A stretch of DNA of 64,000 nucleotides from positions 1-64,000 of the forward strand of contig NZ_JANGAD010000001.1 in assembly GCF_024461735.1 (NCBI RefSeq), written 5' to 3'. Origin of the DNA: Anaerotignum propionicum. GTDB taxonomy: Bacteria > Bacillota > Clostridia > Lachnospirales > Anaerotignaceae. Made by a program: the position numbers and the translations under genes. Shown piece after piece: positions 7,125 through 14,685 of the stretch. Each line of letters begins with the position of its first letter. Position 1 is the stretch's first letter. The notes under the pieces are model-generated. The model saw only the letters and a list, made by a program, of their open reading frames with translations, made no database searches and had not been told where the DNA came from.

Positions 7125-9272
7125 ATGAGCAAATTAAGCCGCAAAAACAAGTTATCTTTTAGAATTTCGTTCATGAACACAGGAATTATTTTTGTAATTA
7201 TCGGGGCAATATGTTTTTCTTTGGCCGGAATGACAAGAAAGGTGGTAACGAATCAAGTTAAAAAAGAAATCACTTATATTGCTGATGCAAATGCAGCAGT
7301 TGCCCGGGCTTACCTACAAAAAATGTATGTTTTTTCAACTAGCTTGGCTTCAGAGGTTTCAAGGTTTCAGAGCCTAGAGCCAGAAATATCTGAAAAAATG
7401 TTGAAGGATTCATTGAAAAACGTTCTGAAAGATCAGAAGATTTTTTCTGCATATTTTGCCTTTGAACCAAATAAGTTTTTCCCAGATACACCCAAGGGAC
7501 GTTCTTATTATTTATATAGGGATGGTTCTGGTACGGCTTTAGATGTAAATGATGATTATGAGATTTATGGAGGGGCTGACTATTACGCTCCAGCCAGAGA
7601 TAGAATGTCCACCCATATTACAGAGCCTTACTCCTATCAACTATCCAATGGACAAACCGTTTGGATGGTAACACTAAGCTCTCCAATAACGGATAGTACC
7701 GGCAAATTTATTGGTGTTGCAAATTGCGATATTTTGACAGATAGTGTGAATTCATTGGACTATAATAATGGAGATTTCAAAACTGCCCATACTTATTTAA
7801 TGACGGGAAAGGGAACTTTAATTGCAGATAACTTAGATAAGGAAGTTATTGGTCAAAGTTTCCAGGTGCATTCTGAAAGTGATCAAAAAATATTAGATGC
7901 CGCCGCTAGAGGGGCTTCTGTATTAGTTGAGGATAAAAATGATTCATTTAATAATGAAGCTGCTTGGATTGTACATATACCCGTATCCTTAGCGGGAACA
8001 GACTCATTATGGTCCAGTGCTTATGTTGTGAGTAAATCTGAGGCTCTGGCGGTGGTGAATCAGATTACCTATACTATGGGGGCAATTGGATTGTTGGGCT
8101 TGATTGTTCCTACTCTTTTTAGCTATTACACACTGAAAAGGGCATTGGCGCCAGTGAACGATGTAATGGCTATGGCAGAAAAAATGGGGGCGGGAGAACT
8201 TAGTGTGGATCAAAGCTTGATGGTTACGTCAAAGGATGAGTTGGGTATTTTGGCTAATATTTTTAAAGAAACGTCGGAAGTATTATCAGGATATATCCAA
8301 GAAATTTCATATTTGTTAGAAGAAATCGCTGCTGGCAACTTAACAGAAGAAATCCAAAGGGATTATATTGGTGATTTTACTGCCATACAGCATTCCTTCA
8401 ATCATATCCAAACTGCCCTAAGCAAAACCTTTGGAGAAATGTCCTTTGTTGCGGAGCAGGTTTCCTCCGGCTCCGAGCAGGTTGCCGGTGCGGCGCAGGC
8501 GCTCAGTCAAGGGGCGACCCAGCAGGCTAGCGCCGTAGAAGACCTTACAAGAACGATTCTGGATATTACAAGGCAAATTGATGGCAGCGCCACAAAGGCA
8601 GAGGAAGCAAGTCAAAAGGCAACTGAAGTGGGCATGGCAATGGAAGTCAGCAATCAGAAAATGAGCCAAATGCTGGATGCTATGAATAGTATTCATAATA
8701 AATCCAGTGAAATTGGAAAAATTATAAAAACCATTGAAGAAATTGCATTTCAGACCAATATACTTGCTTTAAATGCAGCAATTGAGGCGGCAAGGGCAGG
8801 TTCTGCGGGGAAAGGCTTTGCAGTTGTTGCAGATGAGGTGCGCAATCTGGCTGCAAAAAGCGCAGAGGCCGCAAAAGATACTACTAAATTAATTGAAAGC
8901 ACGCTTCTTTCTGTGGATGATGGTTTTAGAGTGGCAAAGGATACTGCGGATGCTCTGTCAAATGTTGTAGTTGAAGCAAGAGAAATCATCACTTCGATCA
9001 ATCACATATCTCAAAATGCTCAGGAGCAGGCGGAGGCAATTACCAAAGTCAATGTTGGCTTGGAGCAGATTACTGATGTGGTTCATACTACCTCGGCAAT
9101 GGCTGAGGAAAGTGCTGCTACTAGCGAGGAGCTTTCGGGGCAAGCTGAGATTTTAAAAGACTTAATTTCAAATTTCAAAACAAAAGACGAAAAAAATATT
9201 ACGAAAAATGTTTATGAGATTTCTGAAGAGGCAACAACAGAAAATAGTGAGGCATTTGAGGATAAATATTAA
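7125..9272 (+). CDS. Methyl-accepting chemotaxis protein with dCache sensor
   Basis: 715 residues. TM1 at about 16-38. An extracellular double Cache region follows at about 40-305 ([26 protein letters not shown] and [17 protein letters not shown] are typical of ligand-binding Cache folds, often for amino acids). TM2 at about 314-337, HAMP to about 385, then a long coiled-coil signalling domain with the hairpin tip [23 protein letters not shown] at about 538-560 and flanking methylation helices. It passes ligand binding to the CheA kinase. Monocistronic: own promoter and terminator. A block at about 8445-8545 is markedly richer in G+C than the rest of the gene. Confidence 0.95.
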   Translation: MSKLSRKNKLSFRISFMNTGIIFVIIGAICFSLAGMTRKVVTNQVKKEITYIADANAAVARAYLQKMYVFSTSLASEVSRFQSLEPEISEKMLKDSLKNVLKDQKIFSAYFAFEPNKFFPDTPKGRSYYLYRDGSGTALDVNDDYEIYGGADYYAPARDRMSTHITEPYSYQLSNGQTVWMVTLSSPITDSTGKFIGVANCDILTDSVNSLDYNNGDFKTAHTYLMTGKGTLIADNLDKEVIGQSFQVHSESDQKILDAAARGASVLVEDKNDSFNNEAAWIVHIPVSLAGTDSLWSSAYVVSKSEALAVVNQITYTMGAIGLLGLIVPTLFSYYTLKRALAPVNDVMAMAEKMGAGELSVDQSLMVTSKDELGILANIFKETSEVLSGYIQEISYLLEEIAAGNLTEEIQRDYIGDFTAIQHSFNHIQTALSKTFGEMSFVAEQVSSGSEQVAGAAQALSQGATQQASAVEDLTRTILDITRQIDGSATKAEEASQKATEVGMAMEVSNQKMSQMLDAMNSIHNKSSEIGKIIKTIEEIAFQTNILALNAAIEAARAGSAGKGFAVVADEVRNLAAKSAEAAKDTTKLIESTLLSVDDGFRVAKDTADALSNVVVEAREIITSINHISQNAQEQAEAITKVNVGLEQITDVVHTTSAMAEESAATSEELSGQAEILKDLISNFKTKDEKNITKNVYEISEEATTENSEAFEDKY

Positions 9273-9277
9273 AGAAT

Positions 9278-9310
9278 GTGGCTTGGGGTAATTCCTGAGC
9301 CACTTTTTTT
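9278..9310 (+). terminator. Intrinsic terminator of the chemoreceptor gene
   Basis: GTGGCT...AGCCAC stem extended inward with wobble pairs, followed by seven T. Confidence 0.8.
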
Positions 9311-9587
9311 ACGATTATTTAGTTGAAGAGCCTAAAATAGATTTTTATGGGTAAATGGCATTTATGATAAATAATTAGCTTGTGGAATGCAATTGCAAAG
9401 AGAGGAATTCAAGAATCTAAAAGCAGTTCTTGTGTTGGGCTAATGAGTGCTATAATTTTGAATGATTGATAAAAGAAATGTGAATTCTGGACGAAACAGA
9501 CTCCAGTACGACGAACCAATTCAGTTCTAAAAGATTTTCCATAAACGTTCAGCACAAGGGTCAGCACAGAGAAAAATGCAAAGGAAG
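9311..9587. other. Convergent spacer without a supported gene
   Basis: About 280 bp between the chemoreceptor and the flavodoxin operon, which point at each other. An open frame on the minus strand has no ribosome binding site and no recognisable motif. I see no repeat or RNA structure here. Confidence 0.5.
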
Positions 9588-9613
9588 GGGGCACCTGTTA
9601 TTACAGGCGCCCC
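9588..9613 (-). terminator. Hairpin at the end of the flavodoxin operon
   Basis: GGGGC-A-CCTGT / ACAGG-C-GCCCC, one mismatched pair, loop TATT, 36 bp after the flavodoxin stop on the minus strand. The T tract is poor, so it may be a weak terminator or a transcript-end stabiliser. Confidence 0.55.
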
Positions 9614-9649
9614 AAAGGAAAAGGTCGAAAATGATCTAGTCTATCGTTT

Positions 9650-10066
9650 TTAATAAGCTGCAAAATCCTGTCCTAATTTTGTGCAGCTAGCTTTACCATC
9701 TGCATCAGGGAAACCGCAAAGGATGAAACCTTCTTCGTTAAACAGGTTTACGTTTGCTTTTTCGCATCTAGCACACCAATCGCGCATCCACTGACCATCA
9801 CCCCAACCATAGGAACCGAATAAAGCAACTTTTTTGCCTGACAGTTTGCTTTCAATGGAAGAGAAGAATGGTTCGAATTCAGCTTCTTCTAAAACTTCAT
9901 CACCCATGGAAGGGCAACCAAATGCAATCTTATCATATTCACTGATATTACCATGAAAAGCATCTACAGTGAAAATTTCTGTGTCAGCCCCCATGCCCTG
10001 AGCGACTTCTTTTGCCATAACTTCAGTATTACCTGTTCCGCTCCAATAAATAACAGCATTTTTCAT
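9650..10066 (-). CDS. Short-chain flavodoxin
   Basis: 138 residues, typical short-chain length. FMN phosphate loop SGTGNT at residues 9-14, the core strand IAFGCPSMGDEVLEE (FMN 60s loop) and KKVALFGSYGWGDGQWMRDW (90s loop with aromatic Tyr/Trp near the isoalloxazine). Flavodoxins replace ferredoxin as a low-potential electron carrier when iron is scarce. The start follows an AGGAGG that lies within the last codons of the DUF3793 gene, so translation is coupled. Third gene of an operon read DUF2325, DUF3793, flavodoxin. Confidence 0.95.
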   Translation of the reverse strand: MKNAVIYWSGTGNTEVMAKEVAQGMGADTEIFTVDAFHGNISEYDKIAFGCPSMGDEVLEEAEFEPFFSSIESKLSGKKVALFGSYGWGDGQWMRDWCARCEKANVNLFNEEGFILCGFPDADGKASCTKLGQDFAAY

Positions 10067-10068
10067 GT

Positions 10069-10662
10069 TTAAAAAACCTCCTGTAATGTTTGTTTTGCTT
10101 CTAATAAAGAGAGAATTGGTATTCCCTTGGAAGCCTGATGTAATAATTTTTTTCTACAATATGTGTATTGACGAAAGGTTGCTACGGCGGTCTTTTCGTC
10201 ACCGTATACCTTCCAATAGCCGCAGAGTTTATAATTTTGCCCCTTTTCCTCTATAAAGGCAAAAACATCCTCCGGCGGATAGCCTAAGAAAAAGCCGATT
10301 TCGTGTGGGAATTCATTACACTTTTGAATTCGGCGGCGCAGAAAAGCCAAGGTATTTACCAATTCAGATTCTTGGTTTACATGAAAAGGATAACCCGTCT
10401 CAACCAAAAAAGCTTTTACGGCAGGATTGCTGAAATATTCCAACAAACATTCCTTTCTGTAGACCAAGAAAAAAACTCGTTTTTTACAGCAATAAAGATA
10501 CTGCAAAGAAATACCTTTTTTTTCAAGCTGTTTTTGATAGGCCGCAACTTCATCTTTCAAGGTTTGCAAGCAGGATAAGGGTAAAGAAAATAAATTTGCC
10601 TGTTTAATCCCGAAAAGTGTTGGAGCGCCATGATAAAGCATCTGCATTTCAAAATCAGACAT
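10069..10662 (-). CDS. DUF3793 family protein
   Basis: 197 residues, soluble, no signal peptide. The conserved block FPHEIGFFLGYPPEDVFAFIEEKG followed by CGYWKVYGDEKTAVATFRQYTYCRKKL (about residues 118-172) is the hallmark of DUF3793, common in Clostridia and of unknown function. Two Cys in the N-terminal half (YLYCCKKR) and two around CGYWKVYG...YTYC could bind metal or a cofactor; this is inference. It ends two bases before the flavodoxin start and has a copy of the shared palindrome directly upstream, which points to iron-limited redox metabolism. Confidence 0.88.
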   Translation of the reverse strand: MSDFEMQMLYHGAPTLFGIKQANLFSLPLSCLQTLKDEVAAYQKQLEKKGISLQYLYCCKKRVFFLVYRKECLLEYFSNPAVKAFLVETGYPFHVNQESELVNTLAFLRRRIQKCNEFPHEIGFFLGYPPEDVFAFIEEKGQNYKLCGYWKVYGDEKTAVATFRQYTYCRKKLLHQASKGIPILSLLEAKQTLQEVF

Positions 10663-10677
10663 TAAGTAACCTCCTTT

Positions 10678-10693
10678 GTTAGTAATGGCTAAC
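10678..10693. promoter_or_regulatory. Palindromic operator copy between DUF2325 and DUF3793
   Basis: GTTAGT-AATG-GCTAAC: five of six arm pairs match. It fills the gap between the DUF2325 stop codon and the DUF3793 ribosome binding site. Confidence 0.6.
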
Positions 10694-10978
10694 TTAAGCC
10701 TGACAGTATGAACTTAAAATTTTGTTTAAAGCAGATGAGGAAGAACTGTGGGAACGGGCAATGGTAATTTGATTACGTTCTGCCTCCTGTACTGCACCCG
10801 CAACCATAATATGAGAAACTGTGCTAGTAAAAAGCACAATCAAATCAGCCTTTCCAATTTGGCTGCGGAAGTTTCCGGGCATCTGGGTGAAAACTTTACT
10901 TTTGCAGTTATACTTTTTACAAATATCCATATATTGACGAACCATACGATCATGGCCCCCTACGATAACAACGCTCAT
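10694..10978 (-). CDS. DUF2325 domain protein
   Basis: 94 residues. The Rossmann-like DUF2325 pattern is clear: MSVVIVGGHDRM at the N-terminus, KVFTQMPGNFRSQIGKADLIVLFTSTVSHIMV in the middle and a Ser-rich ITIARSHSSSSSALNKIL near the end. The function of the family is not established. Ribosome binding site TAGGAGG. First gene of the operon; its promoter carries the best copy of the palindrome. Related small DUF2325 genes often lie close to feo genes in Clostridia, which fits this context. Confidence 0.9.
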   Translation of the reverse strand: MSVVIVGGHDRMVRQYMDICKKYNCKSKVFTQMPGNFRSQIGKADLIVLFTSTVSHIMVAGAVQEAERNQITIARSHSSSSSALNKILSSYCQA

Positions 10979-11000
10979 GGAATACCTCCTAAATTGTTTT

Positions 11001-11020
11001 TAGTTAGTCTTTACTAACTA
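11001..11020. promoter_or_regulatory. Perfect palindromic operator before DUF2325
   Basis: TAGTTAGT-CTTT-ACTAACTA: exact eight-bp arms around four bases, the strongest copy of the motif in the window. On the minus strand it starts just after the -10 box and covers the expected transcription start, a classical repressor position. Confidence 0.8.
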
Positions 11021-11027
11021 TGTGCTA

Positions 11028-11056
11028 ATGCTACCATTGGTAGAAAGAAATGTCAA
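11028..11056 (-). promoter_or_regulatory. Promoter of the DUF2325-DUF3793-flavodoxin operon
   Basis: On the minus strand TTGACA (11051-11056), 17-bp spacer, TAGCAT (11028-11033). Confidence 0.8.
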
Positions 11057-11358
11057 GGCTTTTTTTACTATTTTATTTATTTTTTATACTACAGTGCAAT
11101 ATGGATTAATGTTTGAGATTATGCTATAATAATGAAAAGGAGAGATGTTGATGTTAAAAACAAATTGAAACACACTTTATTTTACAAAATGATGTGATGA
11201 CATTGGGAAGCAAAGAGATTTTCATAGGGAATCTGTTTTGCCCAAAAAGGTAGCAATGGTTTTTTTAAAGGGCTAAGCCTTTGCTCACATCTTCAGATAG
11301 CTAACGAGAATAACGTGACAATTTATTTATTTTTTTACAAATCAAAGGAGAAAGAACA
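11057..11358. other. Spacer with possible small decayed gene
   Basis: A TATAAT at about 11124 and an AAAAGGAG followed by ATG at 11149 open only a seven-codon frame. One base further a protein-like frame runs to a TAG at about 11251 and then contains more stops. This looks like the remains of a short gene; I do not recognise it. No clear terminator was seen. Confidence 0.3.
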
Positions 11359-11892
11359 ATGGAAACAAAGCGATTGATATTACGCAGCATAACCAAAAGG
11401 GATGCCGCAGATATTTTTGAATATAGCAAAGAGCAGGAAGTGGGGGAGAATGCTGGTTGGAAACCCCACGAAACCATAGAGGAAACGAAAGAATTATTAG
11501 ATGCTGTTTTTTTAGATAAGGAAGATATATTTGGTCTGGTGGAAAAGGAAAATGGCAAGCTGTTTGGTACCATAGGTTTGGTACCTGACGTTACCAGAGA
11601 AAATGAAGCATCTAGGATGCTTGGTTATGCCATTGGTAAGAACTTTTGGGGAAAAGGGTATATGACCGAAGCAGTAGGTGCCATTCTTTCCTATGCCTTT
11701 CGTGAGAAGGGCTATGATTTAATTTCAGTTTCTCATTATACAGACAATTTGCGTTCCCAAAGAGTCATTGAAAAGTGCGGTTTTCAGTTTGAAGGGGTAC
11801 AACGTCAGTCAGAGTTACGTTATGATGGGGTAATGAAGGATAAAAGATGGTATTCAATCACAAAGGATGAGTTTTGTCGTAAAATAAAATAA
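11359..11892 (+). CDS. GNAT family N-acetyltransferase (RimJ/RimL type)
   Basis: 177 residues. The start METKRLILRSITKRDAADIFEYSK, the loop VGENAGWKPHETIEET, GTIGLVPD and the acetyl-CoA site LGYAIGKNFWGKGYMTEAVGAILSYAF (about residues 95-120), then TDNLRSQRVIEKCGFQFEG, follow the RimJ-like acetyltransferases that modify protein N-termini or small amines. The substrate cannot be told from sequence. AAAGGAG is well placed upstream. Separate from the following relQ gene by 70 bp. Confidence 0.9.
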   Translation: METKRLILRSITKRDAADIFEYSKEQEVGENAGWKPHETIEETKELLDAVFLDKEDIFGLVEKENGKLFGTIGLVPDVTRENEASRMLGYAIGKNFWGKGYMTEAVGAILSYAFREKGYDLISVSHYTDNLRSQRVIEKCGFQFEGVQRQSELRYDGVMKDKRWYSITKDEFCRKIK

Positions 11893-11962
11893 AAACAAAG
11901 GTTTTCGTATGTAATTTCGTAACACAAAAGCAGGTTTTTGAAGTAAAATAGGAGTCAGTGCG

Positions 11963-12772
11963 ATGAGAAGAGGTGTTTTTGTGGAAATAGTCAACTGGAA
12001 AGAGCTTTTGTATCCGTATGAACAGGCAGTGGATGAACTGCTTTTAAAATTTCGCTGTTTAGACAAGGAGTGTAGGCATCTGGGGATATATTCCCCCATT
12101 GACTCGGTAACAGGGCGCTTGAAAAAGCCGGCAAGTATTTTGGAAAAGGCGGGTAAAAAACAAATACCCCCGGAAAAAATCGAGGAAAAAATTGAGGATA
12201 TTGTGGGTATCCGTATTCTTTGTCAGTTTGTTGAGGATATTGAAAAGGTTGTAACCATGGTTCATTCCAGAAAGGATATGACTGTTTTGGAAGAGCGAGA
12301 TTACATAACCAATACAAAGCCCAGTGGATACCGCAGTTATCATATGATTATTCGATATCCACTGAGTACTGCTTTAGGGCCCAAGGAAGTCTTGGCTGAA
12401 ATCCAAATTCGTACCAATGCCATGAATTTTTGGGCAACGGCGGAGCATTCCCTTAGGTATAAATATAGTGGTAATATTCCTGAGAATCTGCAGCATCGTC
12501 TGAGAATATGTGCAGAGGCCGCATTTCATTTGGATCGAGAAATGTCTACCATTCGAGAGGAAATTACCAATGCTCAACGACTGAATGAAATTAAGGGGAG
12601 CTTGGTGACAAATATTTTAGACAACATACAGAGTTTGCATTTTGGGGCAAACTTAGAAGAGATGGATGAAATCAATAAGGAATTTGTAGATGTTTGGAAC
12701 AACGAAGATATTGATGAACTAAAAGCATTTAATGAAAAGCTGAATGTTTTGGCAGAGGTTTATCGGGTGTGA
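11963..12772 (+). CDS. relQ: Small alarmone synthetase (RelQ type)
   Basis: 269 residues, a little longer than usual because of a C-terminal tail. It makes (p)ppGpp from ATP and GTP or GDP, without a hydrolase domain. The RelA/SpoT synthetase core is clear: TGRLKKPASILEK (about 50-62), EDIVGIRILCQFVEDI, KPSGYRSYHMIIRYPL, AEIQIRTNAMNFWATAEHSLRYKYSG (metal and GTP site) and the helical C-terminal part LREI-like AFHLDREMSTIREEI that builds the RelQ tetramer. ATG 11963 follows TAGGAG; an alternative GTG at 11981 is possible. Confidence 0.93.
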   Translation: MRRGVFVEIVNWKELLYPYEQAVDELLLKFRCLDKECRHLGIYSPIDSVTGRLKKPASILEKAGKKQIPPEKIEEKIEDIVGIRILCQFVEDIEKVVTMVHSRKDMTVLEERDYITNTKPSGYRSYHMIIRYPLSTALGPKEVLAEIQIRTNAMNFWATAEHSLRYKYSGNIPENLQHRLRICAEAAFHLDREMSTIREEITNAQRLNEIKGSLVTNILDNIQSLHFGANLEEMDEINKEFVDVWNNEDIDELKAFNEKLNVLAEVYRV

Positions 12773-12788
12773 AAAAAGGAGCAGCAGC

Positions 12789-13478
12789 ATGGGGCTATTT
12801 GCAATTGCAGATCTCCACTTTGGATTTTCTGTAAATAAACCAATGAGTATTTTTGGTGCCAATTGGGAAGGTCATAGTGAGAGAATTATTGAAAATTGGC
12901 GGCGAGAAGTTGGCAAGGAGGACACGGTTTTAATCCCCGGGGATATTTCCTGGGCTATGAAAGAAGAAGATGCTGTGGCTGATTTACAGGTGATTCAAGG
13001 TCTGCCTGGACGGAAGATATTTTTAGAGGGAAATCACGATTACTGGTGGAAATCTGCCGCTAGGCTGGAACGAAATTTTGAAGGGATGCGTTTTCTGAAA
13101 AATGACTGCGACCTTTATGAGAATTTATATATTTGTGGCTCACGGGGCTGGCTATGCCCAAATGACACCCGCTTCACAGCGCAAGATCAAAAGCTTTATG
13201 AACGAGAACAGATTAGATTGAGGCTTTCTTTAGACAGCGCCATGAGAAAGGGGGCGGAGGAAATTCTTCTGATGATGCATTTTCCTCCGGTGAATGATAG
13301 GCAAGAAAATTCTGCTTTTTTAGAAATCATTCGGGAATACCCTATAAGACATGTGGTGTATGGACATTTACATGGGAGACCCAGCCACGAAAGTGGTATA
13401 AAGGGTGAGAGGGACGGAATTGTTTATCACTTGGTTTCCGCCGATTACCTTAATTTTTGTCCGAAAAGGTTATTTTAG
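12789..13478 (+). CDS. Metallophosphoesterase
   Basis: 229 residues from ATG 12789 (AAAGGAG eight bases upstream), 16 bp after relQ, so probably the same transcript. Calcineurin-like metal site: ADLHFG (D and H of the first motif, residues 7-12), PGDISWAM (GD), EGNHDYWWK (GNHD), MMHFPP and VYGHLHG (last His ligands). The family hydrolyses phosphodiesters or phosphomonoesters; substrate unknown. Similar proteins are often next to alarmone synthetases or RNA enzymes in Clostridia, but a link here is only suggested by position. Confidence 0.9.
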   Translation: MGLFAIADLHFGFSVNKPMSIFGANWEGHSERIIENWRREVGKEDTVLIPGDISWAMKEEDAVADLQVIQGLPGRKIFLEGNHDYWWKSAARLERNFEGMRFLKNDCDLYENLYICGSRGWLCPNDTRFTAQDQKLYEREQIRLRLSLDSAMRKGAEEILLMMHFPPVNDRQENSAFLEIIREYPIRHVVYGHLHGRPSHESGIKGERDGIVYHLVSADYLNFCPKRLF

Positions 13479-13560
13479 AGTGATGTCAACGGTGATTGAT
13501 TTTAACCGTAGCCCAACAAACCTTGGGCATTATGAAGGTTATATTGATTCAAAGATAAAA

Positions 13561-13601
13561 CCCTTGTGGGTATTTGCGGGCAAACCCTCAAGTTTTTGAC
13601 C
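13561..13601 (+). terminator. Imperfect hairpin terminator after the phosphoesterase
   Basis: CTTG-GGG-TTTGC paired with GCAAA-CCC-CAAG with small bulges, then TTTTT. The short frame covering 13483-13599 has no ribosome binding site and is not called. Confidence 0.5.
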
Positions 13602-13610
13602 TTTTTAGGT

Positions 13611-13643
13611 AACGGCGATTGAGTATCAATCGCCGTTATTTTT
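13611..13643 (+). terminator. Intrinsic terminator between convergent genes
   Basis: Perfect 12-bp stem AACGGCGATTGA / TCAATCGCCGTT, three-base loop, then TATTTTTT. It directly abuts the stop codon of the minus-strand gene. Confidence 0.9.
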
Positions 13644-13876
13644 TAATCTTCAAAATCATTTGCAGCTTCCACAATGCGTTTTTTCAATGTTCGTGTGTTA
13701 TAATCCTCTTCCAAGTCCAATTCTAAGGAAAAACTCTCCAATTCATCTTCGTCTACAAGATAGGTTGCTTCAAAGGCCGAAGTTAAATCATCCTCAAATA
13801 AGATTTCCCCTTCGATTGCCCAACTGTCCTCGCCTTTATCGATAGAATAGATATTGACTTCTGTAATTTGTAACAT
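13643..13876 (-). CDS. Small acidic hypothetical protein
   Basis: 77 residues, strongly acidic (many Asp/Glu in DLTSAFEATYLVDEDELESFSLELDLEEDYN). No Cys, no signal peptide or membrane segment; probably a small cytosolic alpha/beta protein. GGAGG ten bases upstream of ATG supports expression. It precedes the flavin reductase in the opposite order (lies 3' of it) with a 34-bp gap, so the two are likely co-transcribed. Family not recognised. Confidence 0.75.
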   Translation of the reverse strand: MLQITEVNIYSIDKGEDSWAIEGEILFEDDLTSAFEATYLVDEDELESFSLELDLEEDYNTRTLKKRIVEAANDFED

Positions 13877-13910
13877 TGCAAAAGATCCTCCCTTTAATAC
13901 ATTTTCCTTC

Positions 13911-14492
13911 TTATTTCTTTTTTTTCGACTTTTTTGGTTTTTTTACAGAATAACCAAAAGTACCTAGTTGTTTTCCTAGGGTAAAGTAGGCGCCGTGGGA
14001 ATAACAAACAGGTTCAGTATCATTGAAATGAAATTTTCCTGTTTCATCTAAATATTCATCACTGACGCTAACGGAAACGACTTCTGCCAAAAACATATGA
14101 TGGGTGCCCAAAGGAATGATATCCTTTACTTTGCACTCAATGTTTACAGGGCTTTCATAAATGATAGGTGCATCTACTTTTTCCCCTTTTTTAGCAGTCA
14201 GGTTCATTTCCTTAAATTTATCCATATCCCGCCCACTTTTCACACCACAAAAATCACAGGCATATGCCAAGTCTTTGTTGACCAAATTAATAACAAACTC
14301 CCCACTGTTTTGAATCAGCTCAAAGGAGTGGCGTGAAGGACGTATGGAAACATAGGTCATTGCCGGGTCGCTGTTTATGGTTCCCGTCCATGCAACGGTA
14401 ATAATATTTCCTTTATCCTCTGTACCACAAGATACCATCACAACGGGTACCGGATATAGCACGGTGCCGGGCTTCCATACCGCTTTTCCCAT
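13911..14492 (-). CDS. Flavin reductase / flavoredoxin family protein
   Basis: 193 residues. Split-barrel FMN-binding fold: PGTVLYPVPVVMVSCG at the N-terminus, NIITVAWTGTINSDPAMTYVSIRPSRHSFELI (about 29-60), GEFVINLVN, CDFCGVKSGRDMDKF, and the HHMFLAEV dimer strand. Members bind FMN and pass electrons in anaerobes. The C-terminus is an unusual run of Lys (KKPKKSKKKK), probably a flexible tail. GGAGG precedes the ATG. Partner enzyme unknown. Confidence 0.9.
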   Translation of the reverse strand: MGKAVWKPGTVLYPVPVVMVSCGTEDKGNIITVAWTGTINSDPAMTYVSIRPSRHSFELIQNSGEFVINLVNKDLAYACDFCGVKSGRDMDKFKEMNLTAKKGEKVDAPIIYESPVNIECKVKDIIPLGTHHMFLAEVVSVSVSDEYLDETGKFHFNDTEPVCYSHGAYFTLGKQLGTFGYSVKKPKKSKKKK

Positions 14493-14685
14493 GTAACAAC
14501 CTCCTTGTTTAAATGAAAAGGTGCATCATAAAATATAAAGTGACGTTATTTATCTTATACGAGATACAGCGCTTTGTAAAGATAAAAAAGAGTTTAGATT
14601 TTATATGTTTTTTTTCCTATTTCTTGTATTCTATGCTGATTTTCAGTATGATGTTAAAAAGAATGCAAAATAACGGAGGAATTTT

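Noticed and set aside
13405..13599. 64-codon plus-strand frame after the phosphoesterase gene
   Set aside because: Overlaps the real gene, lacks a ribosome binding site, and its end forms the hairpin at 13561-13601.
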